A stretch of 64,000 nt of DNA, taken from Phormidesmis priestleyi BC1401 (GTDB lineage: Bacteria; Cyanobacteriota; Cyanobacteriia; Leptolyngbyales; Leptolyngbyaceae). Position numbers and translations under genes: made by a program. The stretch covers positions 196,358-260,357 of the forward strand of contig NZ_LXYR01000001.1 of NCBI RefSeq assembly GCF_001650195.1. The letters run 5' to 3'. Of this stretch, positions 26,562 to 39,086 are shown piece after piece (position 1 is the stretch's first letter; every line of letters begins with the position of its first letter). The notes under the pieces are model-generated. The model was given only the letters and a program-made list of their open reading frames with translations. It was not told the DNA's origin and ran no database searches.

Positions 26562-26763
26562 CGCATCTGTCAGAATAGGATTGCTTTTATTCTACGATTT
26601 AGGACTGTTATTTTCTCAGAATTTAACTTGTTAGTAGAAACTAGATTTGATGAAAGGTAATCTTCAGGTCGTCGCGTTGCAGTTCCCAAAGGGTAATCGC
26701 CCATTCTTCCAGCGCTTCCCTTATTCTGAAAGATGCGATTTAACGACTGAGGACTTTAGATTC

Positions 26764-28317
26764 ATGGCACGTCTAGCACTGCTGAGTGTATCTGACAAAA
26801 CAGGACTGATTGATCTAGCACAAAGCCTAGTCGAAAAATTCGGGTTCGACATTATCAGTAGTGGTGGCACCGCGACCGCATTAAAAGAAGCGGGTTTGCC
26901 CGTCACAAAAGTTTCTGACTACACGGGAGCGCCTGAGATCTTGGGCGGACGAGTGAAAACGCTGCATCCACGAATTCATGGCGGCATCTTGGCGCGGCGT
27001 GATTTGCCTGACCATTTGGCAGACTTAGAGGCGCAGAATATTCGCCCGATCGACCTTGTGGTGGTCAATCTTTATCCGTTTGAGCAAACGATCGCGAAAC
27101 TTAATGTGACGTTAGCAGATGCGATCGAGAATATCGATATCGGCGGTCCGGCTATGCTGCGGGCATCGGCTAAGAATTTCGCTCATCTCACGGTGTTGTG
27201 CAATTCGAGTCAATATGATGCTTATCTCCAAGAGTTGAGACAAAACGCTGGAAACGCGTCTCTCTCGTTTCGTCAAAGCTGTGCGTTGCAGGCATTTCAG
27301 CACACGGCGAGCTACGATCGTGCCATTTCAGCCTATCTAGAAAAACAAGCTTCAGAACGCGACGGACTTCCAACCAACTTCACCTTGACGGGACATCAAC
27401 TGCAAGCGTTGCGCTATGGCGAAAATCCGCATCAACCTGCTGCCTGGTATCAAACGGGAGCTACGCCCACAGGCTGGGCATCTGCGACAAAGCTTCAGGG
27501 AAAAGAACTGAGCTACAACAATTTAGTTGATCTAGAAGCTGCCCGACAAATCATTGCTGAATTTGCCGCTTTGGACAATGATCCAGCCGCGACGATCATT
27601 AAACATACAAACCCCTGTGGATCAGCGATGGGATCATCGTTATTAGAGGCATACGAGAAAGCATTTAATGCAGACTCGACCTCGGCATTTGGCGGAATTG
27701 TGGCATTCAATCGCTCGATCGACACCGCAACTGCAACAGCTTTAACCAAAACCTTTTTAGAGTGCATCGTTGCTCCAGGAATCGAGGCTGAAGCTCAAGA
27801 AATTCTGCAAGCTAAATCGAAGCTGCGAGTGTTGCTGCTGCCAGATTTGCTAAGTGGTGCAAAAGAAACGGTAAGGTCGATCGCCGGAGGATTTCTCGCT
27901 CAAACCTCAGACGATATCGTAGCTGACCCAACTCAGTGGCAAATACCCACCGAGAAAAAACCGACTTCAGCCCAGCTTGCAGAACTGCTGTTTGCTTGGA
28001 AGATTTGTAAGCACGTCAAATCTAACGCGATCGTTGTCACCCAAAGTCGCACGACGATCGGAGTCGGGGCAGGGCAAATGAATCGAGTCGGATCGGTTAA
28101 ACTCGCCTTAGAGCAAGCAGGTGAAAAATCTAACGGATCGGTTCTTGCCAGTGATGGATTTTTCCCGTTTGATGACTCTGTGCGATCGGCGGCAGCAGCA
28201 GGAATTGCGGCAATTATTCAACCGGGTGGAAGTCTGCGAGATCAAGAGTCGATCGACGCAGCCAATGAGTTAGGCATCGTCATGGTGTTCACGGGCATAC
28301 GGCACTTTTTACATTAA
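26764..28317 (+). CDS. purH: Bifunctional purine biosynthesis protein PurH
   Basis: 517 residues from ATG 26764. The N-terminal IMP cyclohydrolase (1-200) begins MARLALLSVSDKTGLIDLA and holds ISSGGTATALKEAG and GGRVKTLHPRIHGGIL. The C-terminal AICAR formyltransferase has KELSYNNLVDLEAA, IIKHTNPCGSAMG, AFGGIVAFN and SDGFFPFDDS. It makes the last two steps to IMP. GAGGA lies upstream of this ATG; the open frame extends back to TTG 26647 but adds non-family residues. It ends 7 nt before the DUF4079 gene. Confidence 0.97.
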   Translation: MARLALLSVSDKTGLIDLAQSLVEKFGFDIISSGGTATALKEAGLPVTKVSDYTGAPEILGGRVKTLHPRIHGGILARRDLPDHLADLEAQNIRPIDLVVVNLYPFEQTIAKLNVTLADAIENIDIGGPAMLRASAKNFAHLTVLCNSSQYDAYLQELRQNAGNASLSFRQSCALQAFQHTASYDRAISAYLEKQASERDGLPTNFTLTGHQLQALRYGENPHQPAAWYQTGATPTGWASATKLQGKELSYNNLVDLEAARQIIAEFAALDNDPAATIIKHTNPCGSAMGSSLLEAYEKAFNADSTSAFGGIVAFNRSIDTATATALTKTFLECIVAPGIEAEAQEILQAKSKLRVLLLPDLLSGAKETVRSIAGGFLAQTSDDIVADPTQWQIPTEKKPTSAQLAELLFAWKICKHVKSNAIVVTQSRTTIGVGAGQMNRVGSVKLALEQAGEKSNGSVLASDGFFPFDDSVRSAAAAGIAAIIQPGGSLRDQESIDAANELGIVMVFTGIRHFLH

Positions 28318-28324
28318 ACCAATT

Positions 28325-28840
28325 ATGCTAAGTCTTACAACCTTCCTCGCACACGGAGAACTCTCGATGCCCTTGGATAAGATTCCAGAATCGGTTAAGG
28401 TCTATAGCCAGTTTGCGCATCCTGCTTTAATGTGGGTGCTGTTTGGATTGACGATTTACGCCCTGTATTTGGGTGTACAAATCCGTCGAACTCGCGCCGC
28501 GGAAGGCGATCTCAAGAAAGAACTGATTAAAGGAAAGTTCAATCTTAAGCATTATCAAATTGGGTCAGTGGTGTTGGCGCTGATGGTGGTGGGTTCGATC
28601 GCTGGCATGGTGGTCACCTACATCAACAATGGCAAGCTGTTTGTTGGGTCTCACCTACTAGCAGGGCTGGGAATGACGGCGTTGATCGCGCTGTCGGCTG
28701 CTCTGTCGCCGTTTATGCAGAAAGGACAGGATTGGGCACGCTACACGCACATTTCTTTGAATGTGGTGATTATGAGTTTGTTTGGTTGGCAAGCGCTGAC
28801 GGGTGTGCAAATCGTGCAGCGAATTATTAGCAAAATGTAG
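28325..28840 (+). CDS. DUF4079 membrane protein (cytochrome b561-like)
   Basis: 171 residues with four hydrophobic segments, spaced like a b561-type four-helix bundle: PALMWVLFGLTIYALYLG, QIGSVVLALMVVGSIAGMVV, LLAGLGMTALIALSAAL and HISLNVVIMSLFGWQAL. Conserved His residues near the helices (FAHPALMW, GSHLLAG, YTHISLN) could bind haem, which is inferred. It is 7 nt after purH, but the functional link is unclear. A terminator follows at 28873. Start 28325; an alternative ATG at 28367 keeps all four helices. Confidence 0.82.
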   Translation: MLSLTTFLAHGELSMPLDKIPESVKVYSQFAHPALMWVLFGLTIYALYLGVQIRRTRAAEGDLKKELIKGKFNLKHYQIGSVVLALMVVGSIAGMVVTYINNGKLFVGSHLLAGLGMTALIALSAALSPFMQKGQDWARYTHISLNVVIMSLFGWQALTGVQIVQRIISKM

Positions 28841-28872
28841 GACTCGATCGAGGGTTTGATTTTGAAACGGTA

Positions 28873-28906
28873 AACCCCCAAATTTTGACTTGGGGGTTGT
28901 TTTTTG
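28873..28906 (+). terminator. Rho-independent terminator after DUF4079
   Basis: AACCCCCAA (28873-28881) pairs with TTGGGGGTT (28890-28898), followed by GTTTTTTGG. It lies 33 bp after the DUF4079 stop and ends the purH transcript. Confidence 0.85.
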
Positions 28907-28936
28907 GGATTGGGTAATAGGGTGCGATCGTCGGGA

Positions 28937-28965
28937 AGAGAGACGTTCTACCAGAACGTCTCTAC
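28937..28965. repeat. 29-bp dispersed palindrome, copy 4, overlapping the clpB stop
   Basis: AGAGAGACGTTCT, loop ACC, AGAACGTCTCTAC, followed by GGGGATTTT. The two arms pair except at one or two outer bases. On the minus strand the right edge reads CCCCGTAG, and that TAG (28962-28964) is the clpB stop codon. Confidence 0.85.
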
Positions 28966-31589
28966 GGGGATTTTTTGTTGAATGACAACTTTTTATCGGT
29001 CAAATCAACCAGGATTGTGTCGCCATCGACGAAGGTGTTTTCTAACAGTTTGGTAGCGATCGGGTTCTGCAATTCTCGCTGAATGGCACGCTTTAACGGA
29101 CGAGCACCATAAACTGGGTCATAGCCCAAATCAGCAATGTAGGTTCGAGCCGCTTCGGTGAGTTCGATGATGATTTTTTTGTCGGCTAACATGGCTTGAA
29201 TGCGTCTCAGTTGCAACACGACGATTTCGCCCAACTCAGCCCGACTGAGCGGATGGAAGAGAATCGTGTCATCGATCCGATTCAGAAACTCAGGACGAAA
29301 ATGCTTTTGGAGGGCAGTCATCACCCGACGCTGCATCTCGTCGTATTTAGAATCATCCCCAGCGACATCGAGAATGTGTTCACTGCCGATGTTGCTTGTC
29401 ATCACAATCACGGTGTTGCTGAAGTCGATCGTTCTGCCTTGTGAATCCGTAATTCGCCCGTCGTCTAACACTTGTAGCAAAATGTTAAACACGTCGGGGT
29501 GGGCTTTCTCGACTTCATCCATCAGCACGACTGAGTAGGGTTTGCGACGCACCGCTTCTGCCAGTTGCCCGCCTTCTTCATAGCCGATATATCCGGGAGG
29601 CGCACCGATTACGCGCATCACAGAGCTTTTGTCCATATATTCAGACATATCCATCCGCACCATTGCGTCGTCAGCATCAAAAAGAAACTGCGCGAGTGCT
29701 TTGGCAAGCTCGGTTTTGCCAACTCCGGTGGGACCCATAAAGAGGAATGATCCGATCGGGCGACCGGGATCTTTCATGCCCGATCGAGCGCGTCGAATGG
29801 CGGCTGACACGGCTTCAACGGCATCGTGTTGACCGATGACTCGATGGTGCAAATGGTGTTCTAGAGTCAGAAGTTTTTGTCGCTCTGACTCCAGCAACCG
29901 ATTCACCGGAATGCCTGTCCACTTGGCAACGATTTCAGCAATATCAGCCTCAGACACTTGTTCTCTAAGCAGTGTTGAGCCGTTATTCTGCATTTCTAGT
30001 AGTTGAGCTTCTTGTGCCTCTAGACTGTGCTGAACGGTGCTGAGGCGATCGTATTTTAGCTTGGCAGCCGTGTTGAGGTCGTATGCCCGTTCCGCTTGCT
30101 CAATTTGCACTTTAAGCTGTTCTTCTTCTTCTTTGAGGTGGTTAATTCCCTCTAAAATTTGCTTTTCATTTTGCCATTGAGAACTCAGCCCTTGATGCTT
30201 TTCGCCCAATTCGTCAATTTCTTGCTGAATGCGCTCTAAGCGGTCTTTTGAGGGACGAAACGCGGTTCCTGTCGATGTCGTTTTACCTTCGCCTTCAAGA
30301 GAAAGTTTCTCCATTTCTAGCTGCATCAGACGACGATCGATAGTTTCTAACTCAACAGGTTTTGAGGTGATCTCCATTTTGAGTTTGGCGGCGGCTTCGT
30401 CTACTAAATCGATCGCTTTGTCGGGCAAGAAGCGATCGGCGATATAGCGACTTGAAAGCGTGGCAGCAGCGACTAAAGCGGAATCGGTAATTTTCACCTG
30501 ATGGTGAACTTCATAGCGATTCTTGAGTCCCCGTAGAATCGAGATCGTGTCTTCAACAGACGGCTGCTCGACTAACACTTGCTGAAATCGCCGTTCTAAG
30601 GCGGCATCTTTCTCGATGTATTTGCGATATTCATCGAGCGTGGTCGCACCAATGCAGCGCAGTTCGCCTCGCGCCAGCATCGGTTTTAACAGGTTTCCCG
30701 CATCCATGTTGCCTTGTGATGCCCCCGCTCCAACCACCGTGTGAAGCTCGTCGATAAAGAGAACGACTTGCCCATCGGAATTGATCACTTCTTTGAGAAC
30801 AGCGCGGAGACGGTCTTCAAATTCGCCGCGATATTTAGCCCCCGCGATCAGAGACCCCATATCGAGCGAGATCAGGACGCGATTTTTCAACGATTCGGGC
30901 ACGTCGTTGTTGACGATGCGCTGGGCGAGTCCTTCAGCGATCGCGGTTTTCCCGACTCCCGGTTCGCCAATCAGCACGGGGTTATTTTTCGTCCGGCGAG
31001 ACAGCACTTGAATCACGCGCCGAATCTCTTCATCTCGTCCAATCACGGGATCGATCTTTCCAGCTTTTGCCTTTTCGGTGAGGTCTTGTCCAAATTTTTC
31101 TAGCGCCGAGTAGCGAGATTCAGGGCTTTGATCGGTGACTTTTTGACTGCCGCGCACCTCTTTAATCGCGGTTTCCAAAGTCGCGGTGTCGAGATTAAAG
31201 GCTCGAAGTAGTTTCATCCCCAATCGAGGATCGTTAGCAAACCCGATTAAGAAATGCTCGATCGAGATAAAGTCATCTTGCCAATTGTTGCGCGCTAACT
31301 CAGAGCGATCGAGCAGCGTATCTAAATAGCGACCCAAATAAAGCTGCTCAGTGTTGCCGACCTTGGGCTGTCGTTTAGCGTAGTCATCGACCTGCTGCCC
31401 CAACTGCTGCACATCGACCCCTGCCTTCGTCAAGATCTTATTTGCCAACCCGTCTTTCTGCTCTAAGACGCTGGTAATCAGATGCTCAACTTCTAAATTT
31501 TGGTGTTTATAGCGACGGACAACATCCTGTGCTTGGACGATCGCCTCCCATGCTTTATCGGTAAATTTGCTTGGGTCAGTGGGTTGCAT
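28962..31589 (-). CDS. clpB: ATP-dependent chaperone ClpB
   Basis: 875 residues, full length. The N-terminal Clp repeat domain is followed by AAA-1 (Walker A GEPGVGKT), the M-domain coiled coil (about 400-530, with EGEGKT and many Glu/Lys heptads), AAA-2 (Walker A GPTGVGKT) and the C-terminal domain. It lacks a ClpP-binding loop as expected, so it is a disaggregase working with DnaK. The last residues (FNKKSP) and the stop codon come from DNA at the edge of a palindromic repeat. ATG 31589. An SLH porin gene lies upstream. Confidence 0.98.
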   Translation of the reverse strand: MQPTDPSKFTDKAWEAIVQAQDVVRRYKHQNLEVEHLITSVLEQKDGLANKILTKAGVDVQQLGQQVDDYAKRQPKVGNTEQLYLGRYLDTLLDRSELARNNWQDDFISIEHFLIGFANDPRLGMKLLRAFNLDTATLETAIKEVRGSQKVTDQSPESRYSALEKFGQDLTEKAKAGKIDPVIGRDEEIRRVIQVLSRRTKNNPVLIGEPGVGKTAIAEGLAQRIVNNDVPESLKNRVLISLDMGSLIAGAKYRGEFEDRLRAVLKEVINSDGQVVLFIDELHTVVGAGASQGNMDAGNLLKPMLARGELRCIGATTLDEYRKYIEKDAALERRFQQVLVEQPSVEDTISILRGLKNRYEVHHQVKITDSALVAAATLSSRYIADRFLPDKAIDLVDEAAAKLKMEITSKPVELETIDRRLMQLEMEKLSLEGEGKTTSTGTAFRPSKDRLERIQQEIDELGEKHQGLSSQWQNEKQILEGINHLKEEEEQLKVQIEQAERAYDLNTAAKLKYDRLSTVQHSLEAQEAQLLEMQNNGSTLLREQVSEADIAEIVAKWTGIPVNRLLESERQKLLTLEHHLHHRVIGQHDAVEAVSAAIRRARSGMKDPGRPIGSFLFMGPTGVGKTELAKALAQFLFDADDAMVRMDMSEYMDKSSVMRVIGAPPGYIGYEEGGQLAEAVRRKPYSVVLMDEVEKAHPDVFNILLQVLDDGRITDSQGRTIDFSNTVIVMTSNIGSEHILDVAGDDSKYDEMQRRVMTALQKHFRPEFLNRIDDTILFHPLSRAELGEIVVLQLRRIQAMLADKKIIIELTEAARTYIADLGYDPVYGARPLKRAIQRELQNPIATKLLENTFVDGDTILVDLTDKKLSFNKKSP

Positions 31590-31676
31590 GTTCTCCAGTC
31601 GGTCTTTCTAAATCGGCTTCTCTGAATCCCATTGTAGCCTTTAGTGATGGGCTGTTCGCTGTTATTGATGAGCTTT

Positions 31677-33281
31677 CTAGAACTCAAACCCAAACCGGAC
31701 TAGCCACTCCCAAATCGTCGGACTTGCGCGATTGTTAGGGTTAGAAACAATTAGAAATCCGGGGCTAATGTTGAGGTGATCGCTCAACGCTAAACCGAAA
31801 TAGCCTTCTAGATTTGTTTGGGTGGCGTTGCCGATTTTATGCTCGATAAACGGCTGACCCAGGGCAATTCCTGCTCTAGATCCTGGGATCAGAAAACTTC
31901 GCACAGCAAACCCCAGCGCCCAACTTTTGGGACTGAGGTCTAAATCTCGCCCTAGAGCTGTGTTGAAGCCGTTATAAGAGCCAAATCCTAATCGTCCAAA
32001 TACGCCAAACGGACGATCGAGCGCCCATTCTGCATTAATGCCCGCCGCGTTGATGGTGCTGCCATTAATTTCTGCGTGAGTATATTGCAGCCGCACGGTA
32101 ATCGGCTGTTTAGGAAGCGTATATTCAACTTCTAGAGTGCCCTGATAGCGATCGCCAAACAAGCCCCCGCCGTTGTTCGTCTTAGCAGGATTTGCGGCAT
32201 CGGTGGCGGCATAGAGTCCGCGCAAAATCAGGTTGTCGCGAACAGTCCAGGAGACAGCAGCCCCCGCACCGCCCGGACGATCGATTTCGTTTTGCACAAT
32301 TAAAGGATTATTCGCAAAAAAGCTAGAGTTGAAGTTATCGCCTGACTGATTCGCGAAATTGTTGCGATCGACAAAATCACTGGGCGGAAGCTTAGACCCG
32401 ATCGCGACTTCAAGATTTGAGGACGGCTGAAACACGTAATAGAGCTTTCTCAAGCGCACTTGGGGATCGACTTCCACATAGTCTAAACCGCCGCCATCTG
32501 CCAAAACTCCTGTGGTTCCCAGCAGGTTTTGTCCGCGATTTTGAGCCGTCGAAACCGCATCTCTGCCGTTGTTACCTGCTTCTAACTGACTGACCAGACG
32601 ATCGCGACCGTTAAAGCTGGTGATTAGATTCAATCGAGTTCGAGATGCCAGACTCAGCGAATCTTGAGAGCCATTGGTGACGGCAAAAATGGTTTGTCCG
32701 TTGAGTTTGGTGGTGGTTGAAAATTGGCGATCGGTCAACTGAATATTGCGGCCTGTGATGGTGTCGAGTCGGGTTCGTAAATCCTTCAGTGCATTCCCAT
32801 TCGCAACGTTGAGTCGTCGAATGGTCAAGATGTCTTGTCGAGCGGTGCCGCCAACATCTCCCGCGAGAAGCTGTTCTTCAACTTTACCGAGCACTGCACT
32901 TAAAGCCGCACTAAACTCAAACCGAGTCAAAGGACGGTTGCCGCGAAACGTGCCGTCTGGATAGCCAACAATTACGCCATAGCGCTCGACGAGCGCTTGC
33001 AGCGCTTGAAATGCCCAGTCACTCGGCTTAATATCGGATAGCTGCGAGACTGACGTGACTTGCGCCATCGGATCATCGTCAGGACGGTCGGGTGTGGCGA
33101 TGATGTCGGGGGTCGCGATCGCAGAAGGTTCGGCAACCATCTCAAGGCTTTGTGAGGCATCCCCAACAGAAATCTGCGAAATTTCCTGTTTGACGCTTGC
33201 TTCATTTGCCCACACTGCTAGAGGCTGGGCGAAAACGCCGAGGCTGCCCAAACCGATCGCCAACCATTCAATCTGCTTCAC
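31677..33281 (-). CDS. SLH-domain iron-uptake porin
   Basis: About 534 residues from GTG 33281, which follows GAGGAG and yields a good signal peptide (MKQIEWLAIGLGSLGVF in effect, cleaved near VWANEA). Then comes an SLH domain (about 80-140, SDWAFQALQALVERYGVIVGY and RPLTRFEFSAAL), a short coiled coil, and an OprB-like beta-barrel to the terminal Phe (VRFGFEF). Cyanobacterial porins of this type reside in the outer membrane, anchor to peptidoglycan through the SLH domain and mediate iron and solute uptake. An earlier in-frame ATG at 33323 exists but spoils the signal peptide. Confidence 0.9.
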   Translation of the reverse strand: MKQIEWLAIGLGSLGVFAQPLAVWANEASVKQEISQISVGDASQSLEMVAEPSAIATPDIIATPDRPDDDPMAQVTSVSQLSDIKPSDWAFQALQALVERYGVIVGYPDGTFRGNRPLTRFEFSAALSAVLGKVEEQLLAGDVGGTARQDILTIRRLNVANGNALKDLRTRLDTITGRNIQLTDRQFSTTTKLNGQTIFAVTNGSQDSLSLASRTRLNLITSFNGRDRLVSQLEAGNNGRDAVSTAQNRGQNLLGTTGVLADGGGLDYVEVDPQVRLRKLYYVFQPSSNLEVAIGSKLPPSDFVDRNNFANQSGDNFNSSFFANNPLIVQNEIDRPGGAGAAVSWTVRDNLILRGLYAATDAANPAKTNNGGGLFGDRYQGTLEVEYTLPKQPITVRLQYTHAEINGSTINAAGINAEWALDRPFGVFGRLGFGSYNGFNTALGRDLDLSPKSWALGFAVRSFLIPGSRAGIALGQPFIEHKIGNATQTNLEGYFGLALSDHLNISPGFLIVSNPNNRASPTIWEWLVRFGFEF

Positions 33282-33392
33282 TGTCTCACTCCTCACCGAG
33301 ATGTTGTCTGCCTGACTAGACATCACAACAAGCCCACAATCACTCCATCAGGAGTATAAGCGCTCGGTGAGGTTAGGAGCGAGAAGTTCTTT

Positions 33393-33434
33393 AAGTCCCC
33401 TAAATTCCTCCCTTTTGGAAGATTTAGGAGACTT
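33393..33434. repeat. Hairpin repeat between gloA and the porin gene
   Basis: AAGTCCCCTAAAT (33393-33405) pairs with ATTTAGGAGACTT (33422-33434), one mismatch. It resembles the widespread cyanobacterial AAATCCCCC/GGGGGATTT hairpin repeats. It ends 3 nt before the gloA stop and could also end the gloA transcript. Confidence 0.6.
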
Positions 33435-33437
33435 TTC

Positions 33438-33839
33438 TTACGCAGCAGACTCTAGCGGTTTTTGCTGAATCAACTCGACTTTATAGCCATCGGGATCTTC
33501 GACAAATGCAATCACCGTCGAGCCGTGCTTCATCGGTCCAGGTTGGCGCGTGACTTTGCCGCCCCGATCGCTAATCTCTTGGCACGTCGCGTAAATATCA
33601 TCGACTCCGATCGCGATATGCCCATAAGCGTCACCCAAACTGTAGTGATCTTTGCCCCAGTTATACGTCAGTTCAATTACAGTATTGTCTGATTCGTCGC
33701 CATAGCCGATGAATGCCAGTGTAAACTCACCGCCCGGATAATCTTTTTTCCGCAGCAGCTTCATGCCCAAAAACTCACAGTAAAACTTCAGCGATTCGTC
33801 TAAATTACCGACTCGCAGCATGGTGTGTAGTAGTCGCAT
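33438..33839 (-). CDS. gloA: Lactoylglutathione lyase (glyoxalase I)
   Basis: 133 residues, standard for Glo[21 protein letters not shown] carries the first metal ligand (His5); IELTYNWG the second (Glu), [11 protein letters not shown] the third (His) and [11 protein letters not shown] the fourth (Glu). [19 protein letters not shown] is typical. It isomerises the methylglyoxal-glutathione adduct to lactoylglutathione, detoxifying a glycolysis by-product. ATG 33839. Divergent from enolase. Confidence 0.95.
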   Translation of the reverse strand: MRLLHTMLRVGNLDESLKFYCEFLGMKLLRKKDYPGGEFTLAFIGYGDESDNTVIELTYNWGKDHYSLGDAYGHIAIGVDDIYATCQEISDRGGKVTRQPGPMKHGSTVIAFVEDPDGYKVELIQQKPLESAA

Positions 33840-33908
33840 GATCCGTTCTCCCGTTTTTTAAGACTCTTGCTCATTCTGACAAAACTCACAGGATCTCAAT
33901 AATCTTGA

Positions 33909-35303
<1,395 letters not shown>

Positions 35304-35314
35304 TAGATTCACGA

Positions 35315-35347
35315 AAAAAGTGGGGACAGCGTTTGCCATCCCCACTC
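35315..35347 (-). terminator. Terminator of ftsH
   Basis: On the minus strand AGTGGGGA (35347-35340) pairs with TCCCCACT (35327-35320), followed by a run of six T (35320-35315). It lies just past the ftsH stop, between the converging eno and ftsH genes. Confidence 0.8.
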
Positions 35348-35372
35348 AGCCTATAAGATTTGAATCCTGAAT

Positions 35373-37259
35373 CTATAGTTGAGGAACGTAGCGTTCTTTC
35401 TCAGGAACTACGGTGTATTCAGCCATAATCTGACGGAACTCATCACCGTCGATCGTTTCTTTCTCAATCAACAGATCGACTAAGCGATCGATGACTTCAC
35501 GATTCTCGCGCATGATGCGACAGGCTTCTTGATAGCAGTGGGCGACAATCTCACGCACTTGACCATCAATTCGAGCCGCAATCACCTCAGAATATTCCGA
35601 TCGGTTTGTCCAGCCGCCGCCTAAAAAGACTTCGCCCTGCTGACTTTCGAGCGACAGTGGACCCAAATCAGACATCCCATAGCGAGTCACCATCTGACGT
35701 GCCATGCCCGTCACTTGCTGCAAGTCGTTTCCGGCTCCCGTCGTGATTTCTGCATCGCCAAAGATCACTTGTTCAGCCGCCCGTCCACCCAAAGCACCTT
35801 GAATTCGCGCCATGATTTGAGAGCGAGAAATCAGCCCTTGATCTTCTGAAGGAGTAAACCAGGTCAACCCTTGAGCCTGTCCACGAGGAACCAGCGTCAC
35901 TTTTTGCACAGGGTCGTGATCTTTGACCAACGTACCAATCACCGCGTGTCCAATCTCGTGATAAGCAATTAAGCGCTTGCTCTTGCTGTCTACAAGCGGA
36001 GTGCCTTCCATGCCTGCAACCACTCGATCGATCGCTGCATCAATCTCTAGCATGGTCATCGCTTCTTTACGACGACGAGCGGTGAGAATGGCGGCTTCGT
36101 TCAACAGGTTGGCGAGGTCAGCCCCAGAGAATCCAGGGGTGCGACGAGCAATCACTTCAAGAGAAACATCGTCAGAGATTTTCTTGTCGCGAGCGTGGAC
36201 ATTCAAGATTTCCAGACGACCCTTGATATCAGGGACATCGACCTGGACTTGGCGATCGAAGCGACCCGGACGCAGCAGCGCAGAGTCAAGCACATCAGCT
36301 CGGTTAGTTGCCGCGATGATGATAATGCCCGTGTTACCTTCAAAGCCGTCCATCTCGGTCAGCAGTTGGTTGAGGGTTTGCTCTCGCTCGTCGTTACCGC
36401 CGCCGATGCCTGCGCCCCGTTGACGACCCACTGCGTCAATTTCATCGATAAAGATGATGCAAGGGGCGTTCTCTTTAGCTTTTTTGAACAGGTCACGAAC
36501 GCGAGATGCACCCACGCCAACGAACATTTCAACAAACTCAGATCCAGAGATGCTGAAAAAGGGAACTCCGGCTTCACCTGCGATCGCTTTTGCCAGCAGA
36601 GTCTTACCTGTTCCAGGAGGTCCGACGAGCAAAACGCCCTTCGGAATCCGGGCACCGACTGCCGTGAATCGCTCAGGCTTTTTGAGGAAGGTAACGACTT
36701 CTTGCAGTTCTTCTTTGGCTTCTTCGATGCCTGCTACGTCATCAAACATCACGCCTGTCTTGGCTTCCATCTGGAACCGAGCGCGAGACTTACCAAAGCT
36801 CATCGCCTGTCCAGGACCGCCAGGGACATTGTTTGAGCGACGAAACAGGAAGAACAATCCGCCTAAAAGCAGAACGGGGAAGACTAGATTTCCGAGTAGA
36901 CCCCAGACTGCGCCATCATTGCGGGCAGGGTGAGAGTCTAAGCTAATGCCAGAGCTTCTCAGGCGGGTGACGAGTTCGGGAGCGTTACCCGGCAGGTCAA
37001 CGCGCAAACGCTGTAGACGATTGTCCAGTTCAGGATCGACCGCTTCGACAATGGCAGTGCGCCCACCATCATAGAGATCAACGCTCTTGACCCGATCGGC
37101 ATCTAAATATTCTAAGAAGCGCCCGTAGGTCATGCGGGTACTGGCGGTGTTTTTGCCCACGGTGGCAGGAGTTGGGGCAAATGACCCTTGCCATAGGAAA
37201 AACCCAATCACTAAGGCGGGCAGTGCCCACAGCAGTATGGTTCTCCAGGAAGCTTTCAT
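35373..37259 (-). CDS. ftsH: ATP-dependent zinc metalloprotease FtsH
   Basis: 628 residues. Two membrane helices (about 6-25 and 116-136) flank a periplasmic segment. The AAA module has Walker A GPPGTGKT and Walker [12 protein letters not shown], with pore motif FVGVG and arginine fingers in RPGRFDRQ. The zinc protease site is HEIGH with a third ligand (Asp) further on. FtsH hexamers degrade membrane proteins, in cyanobacteria including photodamaged D1; several paralogues exist and this one cannot be numbered from sequence alone. ATG 37259. Confidence 0.97.
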   Translation of the reverse strand: MKASWRTILLWALPALVIGFFLWQGSFAPTPATVGKNTASTRMTYGRFLEYLDADRVKSVDLYDGGRTAIVEAVDPELDNRLQRLRVDLPGNAPELVTRLRSSGISLDSHPARNDGAVWGLLGNLVFPVLLLGGLFFLFRRSNNVPGGPGQAMSFGKSRARFQMEAKTGVMFDDVAGIEEAKEELQEVVTFLKKPERFTAVGARIPKGVLLVGPPGTGKTLLAKAIAGEAGVPFFSISGSEFVEMFVGVGASRVRDLFKKAKENAPCIIFIDEIDAVGRQRGAGIGGGNDEREQTLNQLLTEMDGFEGNTGIIIIAATNRADVLDSALLRPGRFDRQVQVDVPDIKGRLEILNVHARDKKISDDVSLEVIARRTPGFSGADLANLLNEAAILTARRRKEAMTMLEIDAAIDRVVAGMEGTPLVDSKSKRLIAYHEIGHAVIGTLVKDHDPVQKVTLVPRGQAQGLTWFTPSEDQGLISRSQIMARIQGALGGRAAEQVIFGDAEITTGAGNDLQQVTGMARQMVTRYGMSDLGPLSLESQQGEVFLGGGWTNRSEYSEVIAARIDGQVREIVAHCYQEACRIMRENREVIDRLVDLLIEKETIDGDEFRQIMAEYTVVPEKERYVPQL

Positions 37260-37527
37260 AAACTGGCAACCTCTAAGTACGTCAACAATGATTAAATCTG
37301 AAGTTAAATCTCAATTGTAAATAAAAGTGGAATTTCTTCAGCAGCAATCACTTTCCCCATGCTAAAGGAATCAGGTTACCTTTGCATAAGAGTGATTTCT
37401 CATTTAGACCGTCGATCGACAGGCTTCCAAACTTTTAATGAGAAGTATCTTAATCAAATTTAACCTAATTGTGAGCGTTCAGACAATCAACCTGAGATGC
37501 GGGGCGATAGTGATTTCCCCACTTTCT

Positions 37528-38982
37528 TTAGGATGCCGTCTCTGCAAGGGCGATCGCTTGCTGCAATCGCTGCCGATCCATGCCGCGCTGATTTAAAATC
37601 AGCCAAGACTGCACTAAATCAGGTCCTTTGAGGGCACCCGTCAGAGCCGCCCGGAGCGATTTCATCAAAAAGCCTTTCTTGATATTTTTGTCTTTGACGA
37701 CTTGCTTAACGATTTCCTGAATCGTTCCATCGGTCAACGGTTCGGCAGGAATTGCGTCTAACACGGCGGTTAATGCCGCTGCCAAGCCATCTTGATGAAG
37801 CTGTGTGGTGGCTTCTTCGTCAAACCCGACATCTGCAATGAATAAGTAGCGGGTCATCTCGATCGCTTCGTCAAGGCGAGCCAGACTTGCCCCAATTACG
37901 GCTGAAATTTGGTCTAGCCAAGGGCGATCGCCCACCGGATCAAATTTATAACTTGCTTCTTGCCAGTAAGGAATCAGCAGATTTGTGAGGTGATCAACGG
38001 GCATCGCGTGTAAATATTGCCCATTAATCCAGTTGAGTTTGTCCCAATCGAACTTAGCTCCGGCTTTGTTGACCCGATCGAAGCTAAAGTTTTCTGCCGC
38101 TTGAGACAAACTAAAAATCTCTTGGGTTGAGTCTGGAGGCGACCAGCCCAGCAGCGTCATATAGTTAACTAGCGCTTCGGGCGTGTAGCCCATTTTTTTG
38201 AAGTCTGCGATCGAGGTGACTCCATCTCGTTTTGAGAGTTTTGCCCCCGCCGAGTTGAGAATCAGCGGTGTATGTCCAAATTCTGGAACGGTGGCTTCAA
38301 GCGCTTCGTAAAGCAGAATTTGCTTGGGCGTATTGCCGATATGATCTTCTCCGCGAATCACCTGAGTAATGCCCATGTCAATGTCGTCCACGACGACGAC
38401 AAAGTTATAGAGCGGCTGACCGATATCATCGCCTTCAGACGCACGGGCAATCACCATATCGCCGCCCAAGTCGCGACCTTTCCAGGAAACCGTTCCGCGC
38501 ACCAAATCATTCCAGGAGATTTCTCGATCGTTCTCAATTTTGAATCGGACTACAGGCTTGCGTCCCTCAGCCGCAAACGCAGCTTGCTGATCGGGGGTCA
38601 GATTGCGGTGGTGATTGTCATAGCGAGGAGCCTCATTTTTAGCTTTCTGTGCGTCTCGCATCGCGTCAAGTTCTTCGGGGGTTTCATAGCTGCGATATGC
38701 CAACCCCTGATCGAGCAACGTTTGGATTGACTGGCGATACAGATCCATCCGCTTTGACTGAAAAAATGGACCTTCATCCCACGTCAGCCCCAGCCACGTC
38801 ATCCCTTCTAGAATGTTGTCTGTAAACTCAGGGCGCGATCGCTCCACGTCAGTATCTTCAACCCGCAAGATAAATTGCCCTTGTTTGTGACGAGCAAACA
38901 GCCAATTGAATACAGCAGTTCTTGCTGTACCAATGTGTAGATTTCCGGTTGGGCTAGGAGCAATGCGAACGCGAACTGTCAT
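37528..38982 (-). CDS. gltX: Glutamyl-tRNA synthetase
   Basis: 484 residues from ATG 38982 ([21 protein letters not shown]). The class I motifs are HIGT and KLSKR ([10 protein letters not shown]); the anticodon domain follows. Cyanobacterial GluRS is usually non-discriminating, charging tRNA-Glu and tRNA-Gln, which Gat then amidates; this is known for the family, not shown here. No Shine-Dalgarno is seen: the 12 bases before the ATG are pyrimidine-rich (CCCTCACCCTT). The leader contains two crossing inverted repeats and the tRNA-Asp gene lies upstream on the same strand. Confidence 0.97.
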   Translation of the reverse strand: MTVRVRIAPSPTGNLHIGTARTAVFNWLFARHKQGQFILRVEDTDVERSRPEFTDNILEGMTWLGLTWDEGPFFQSKRMDLYRQSIQTLLDQGLAYRSYETPEELDAMRDAQKAKNEAPRYDNHHRNLTPDQQAAFAAEGRKPVVRFKIENDREISWNDLVRGTVSWKGRDLGGDMVIARASEGDDIGQPLYNFVVVVDDIDMGITQVIRGEDHIGNTPKQILLYEALEATVPEFGHTPLILNSAGAKLSKRDGVTSIADFKKMGYTPEALVNYMTLLGWSPPDSTQEIFSLSQAAENFSFDRVNKAGAKFDWDKLNWINGQYLHAMPVDHLTNLLIPYWQEASYKFDPVGDRPWLDQISAVIGASLARLDEAIEMTRYLFIADVGFDEEATTQLHQDGLAAALTAVLDAIPAEPLTDGTIQEIVKQVVKDKNIKKGFLMKSLRAALTGALKGPDLVQSWLILNQRGMDRQRLQQAIALAETAS

Positions 38983-38987
38983 AAGGG

Positions 38988-39079
38988 TGAGGGATGAAGG
39001 GCGAAAAAGAAAAAGGATGAAGCCCAAACGATGTCGAATGAATTTTAGTTCATCCTTCATCCCTCATTCTTCATCCTTT
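38988..39079 (-). promoter_or_regulatory. Structured gltX leader with two crossing inverted repeats
   Basis: TGAGGGATGAAGG (38988-39000) pairs perfectly with 39054-39066; AAAGGATGAAG (39012-39022) pairs with 39069-39079. The order 1-2-1'-2' would give a pseudoknot or mutually exclusive hairpins in the gltX leader, one arm ending 5 nt from the start codon. It may merely be degenerate GGATGAAG repeats. Confidence 0.45.
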
Positions 39080-39086
39080 CTCTTAA

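Noticed and set aside
26647-26763. N-terminal extension of purH
   Set aside because: PurH homologues start at MARLALLSVSDK; the extension begins with TTG and lacks family similarity.
36195-36836. 213-codon plus-strand frame opposite ftsH
   Set aside because: It is antisense to conserved ftsH codons; open only because of the coding bias of ftsH.
38272-38730. 152-codon plus-strand frame opposite gltX
   Set aside because: Antisense shadow of conserved gltX sequence with no independent signals.
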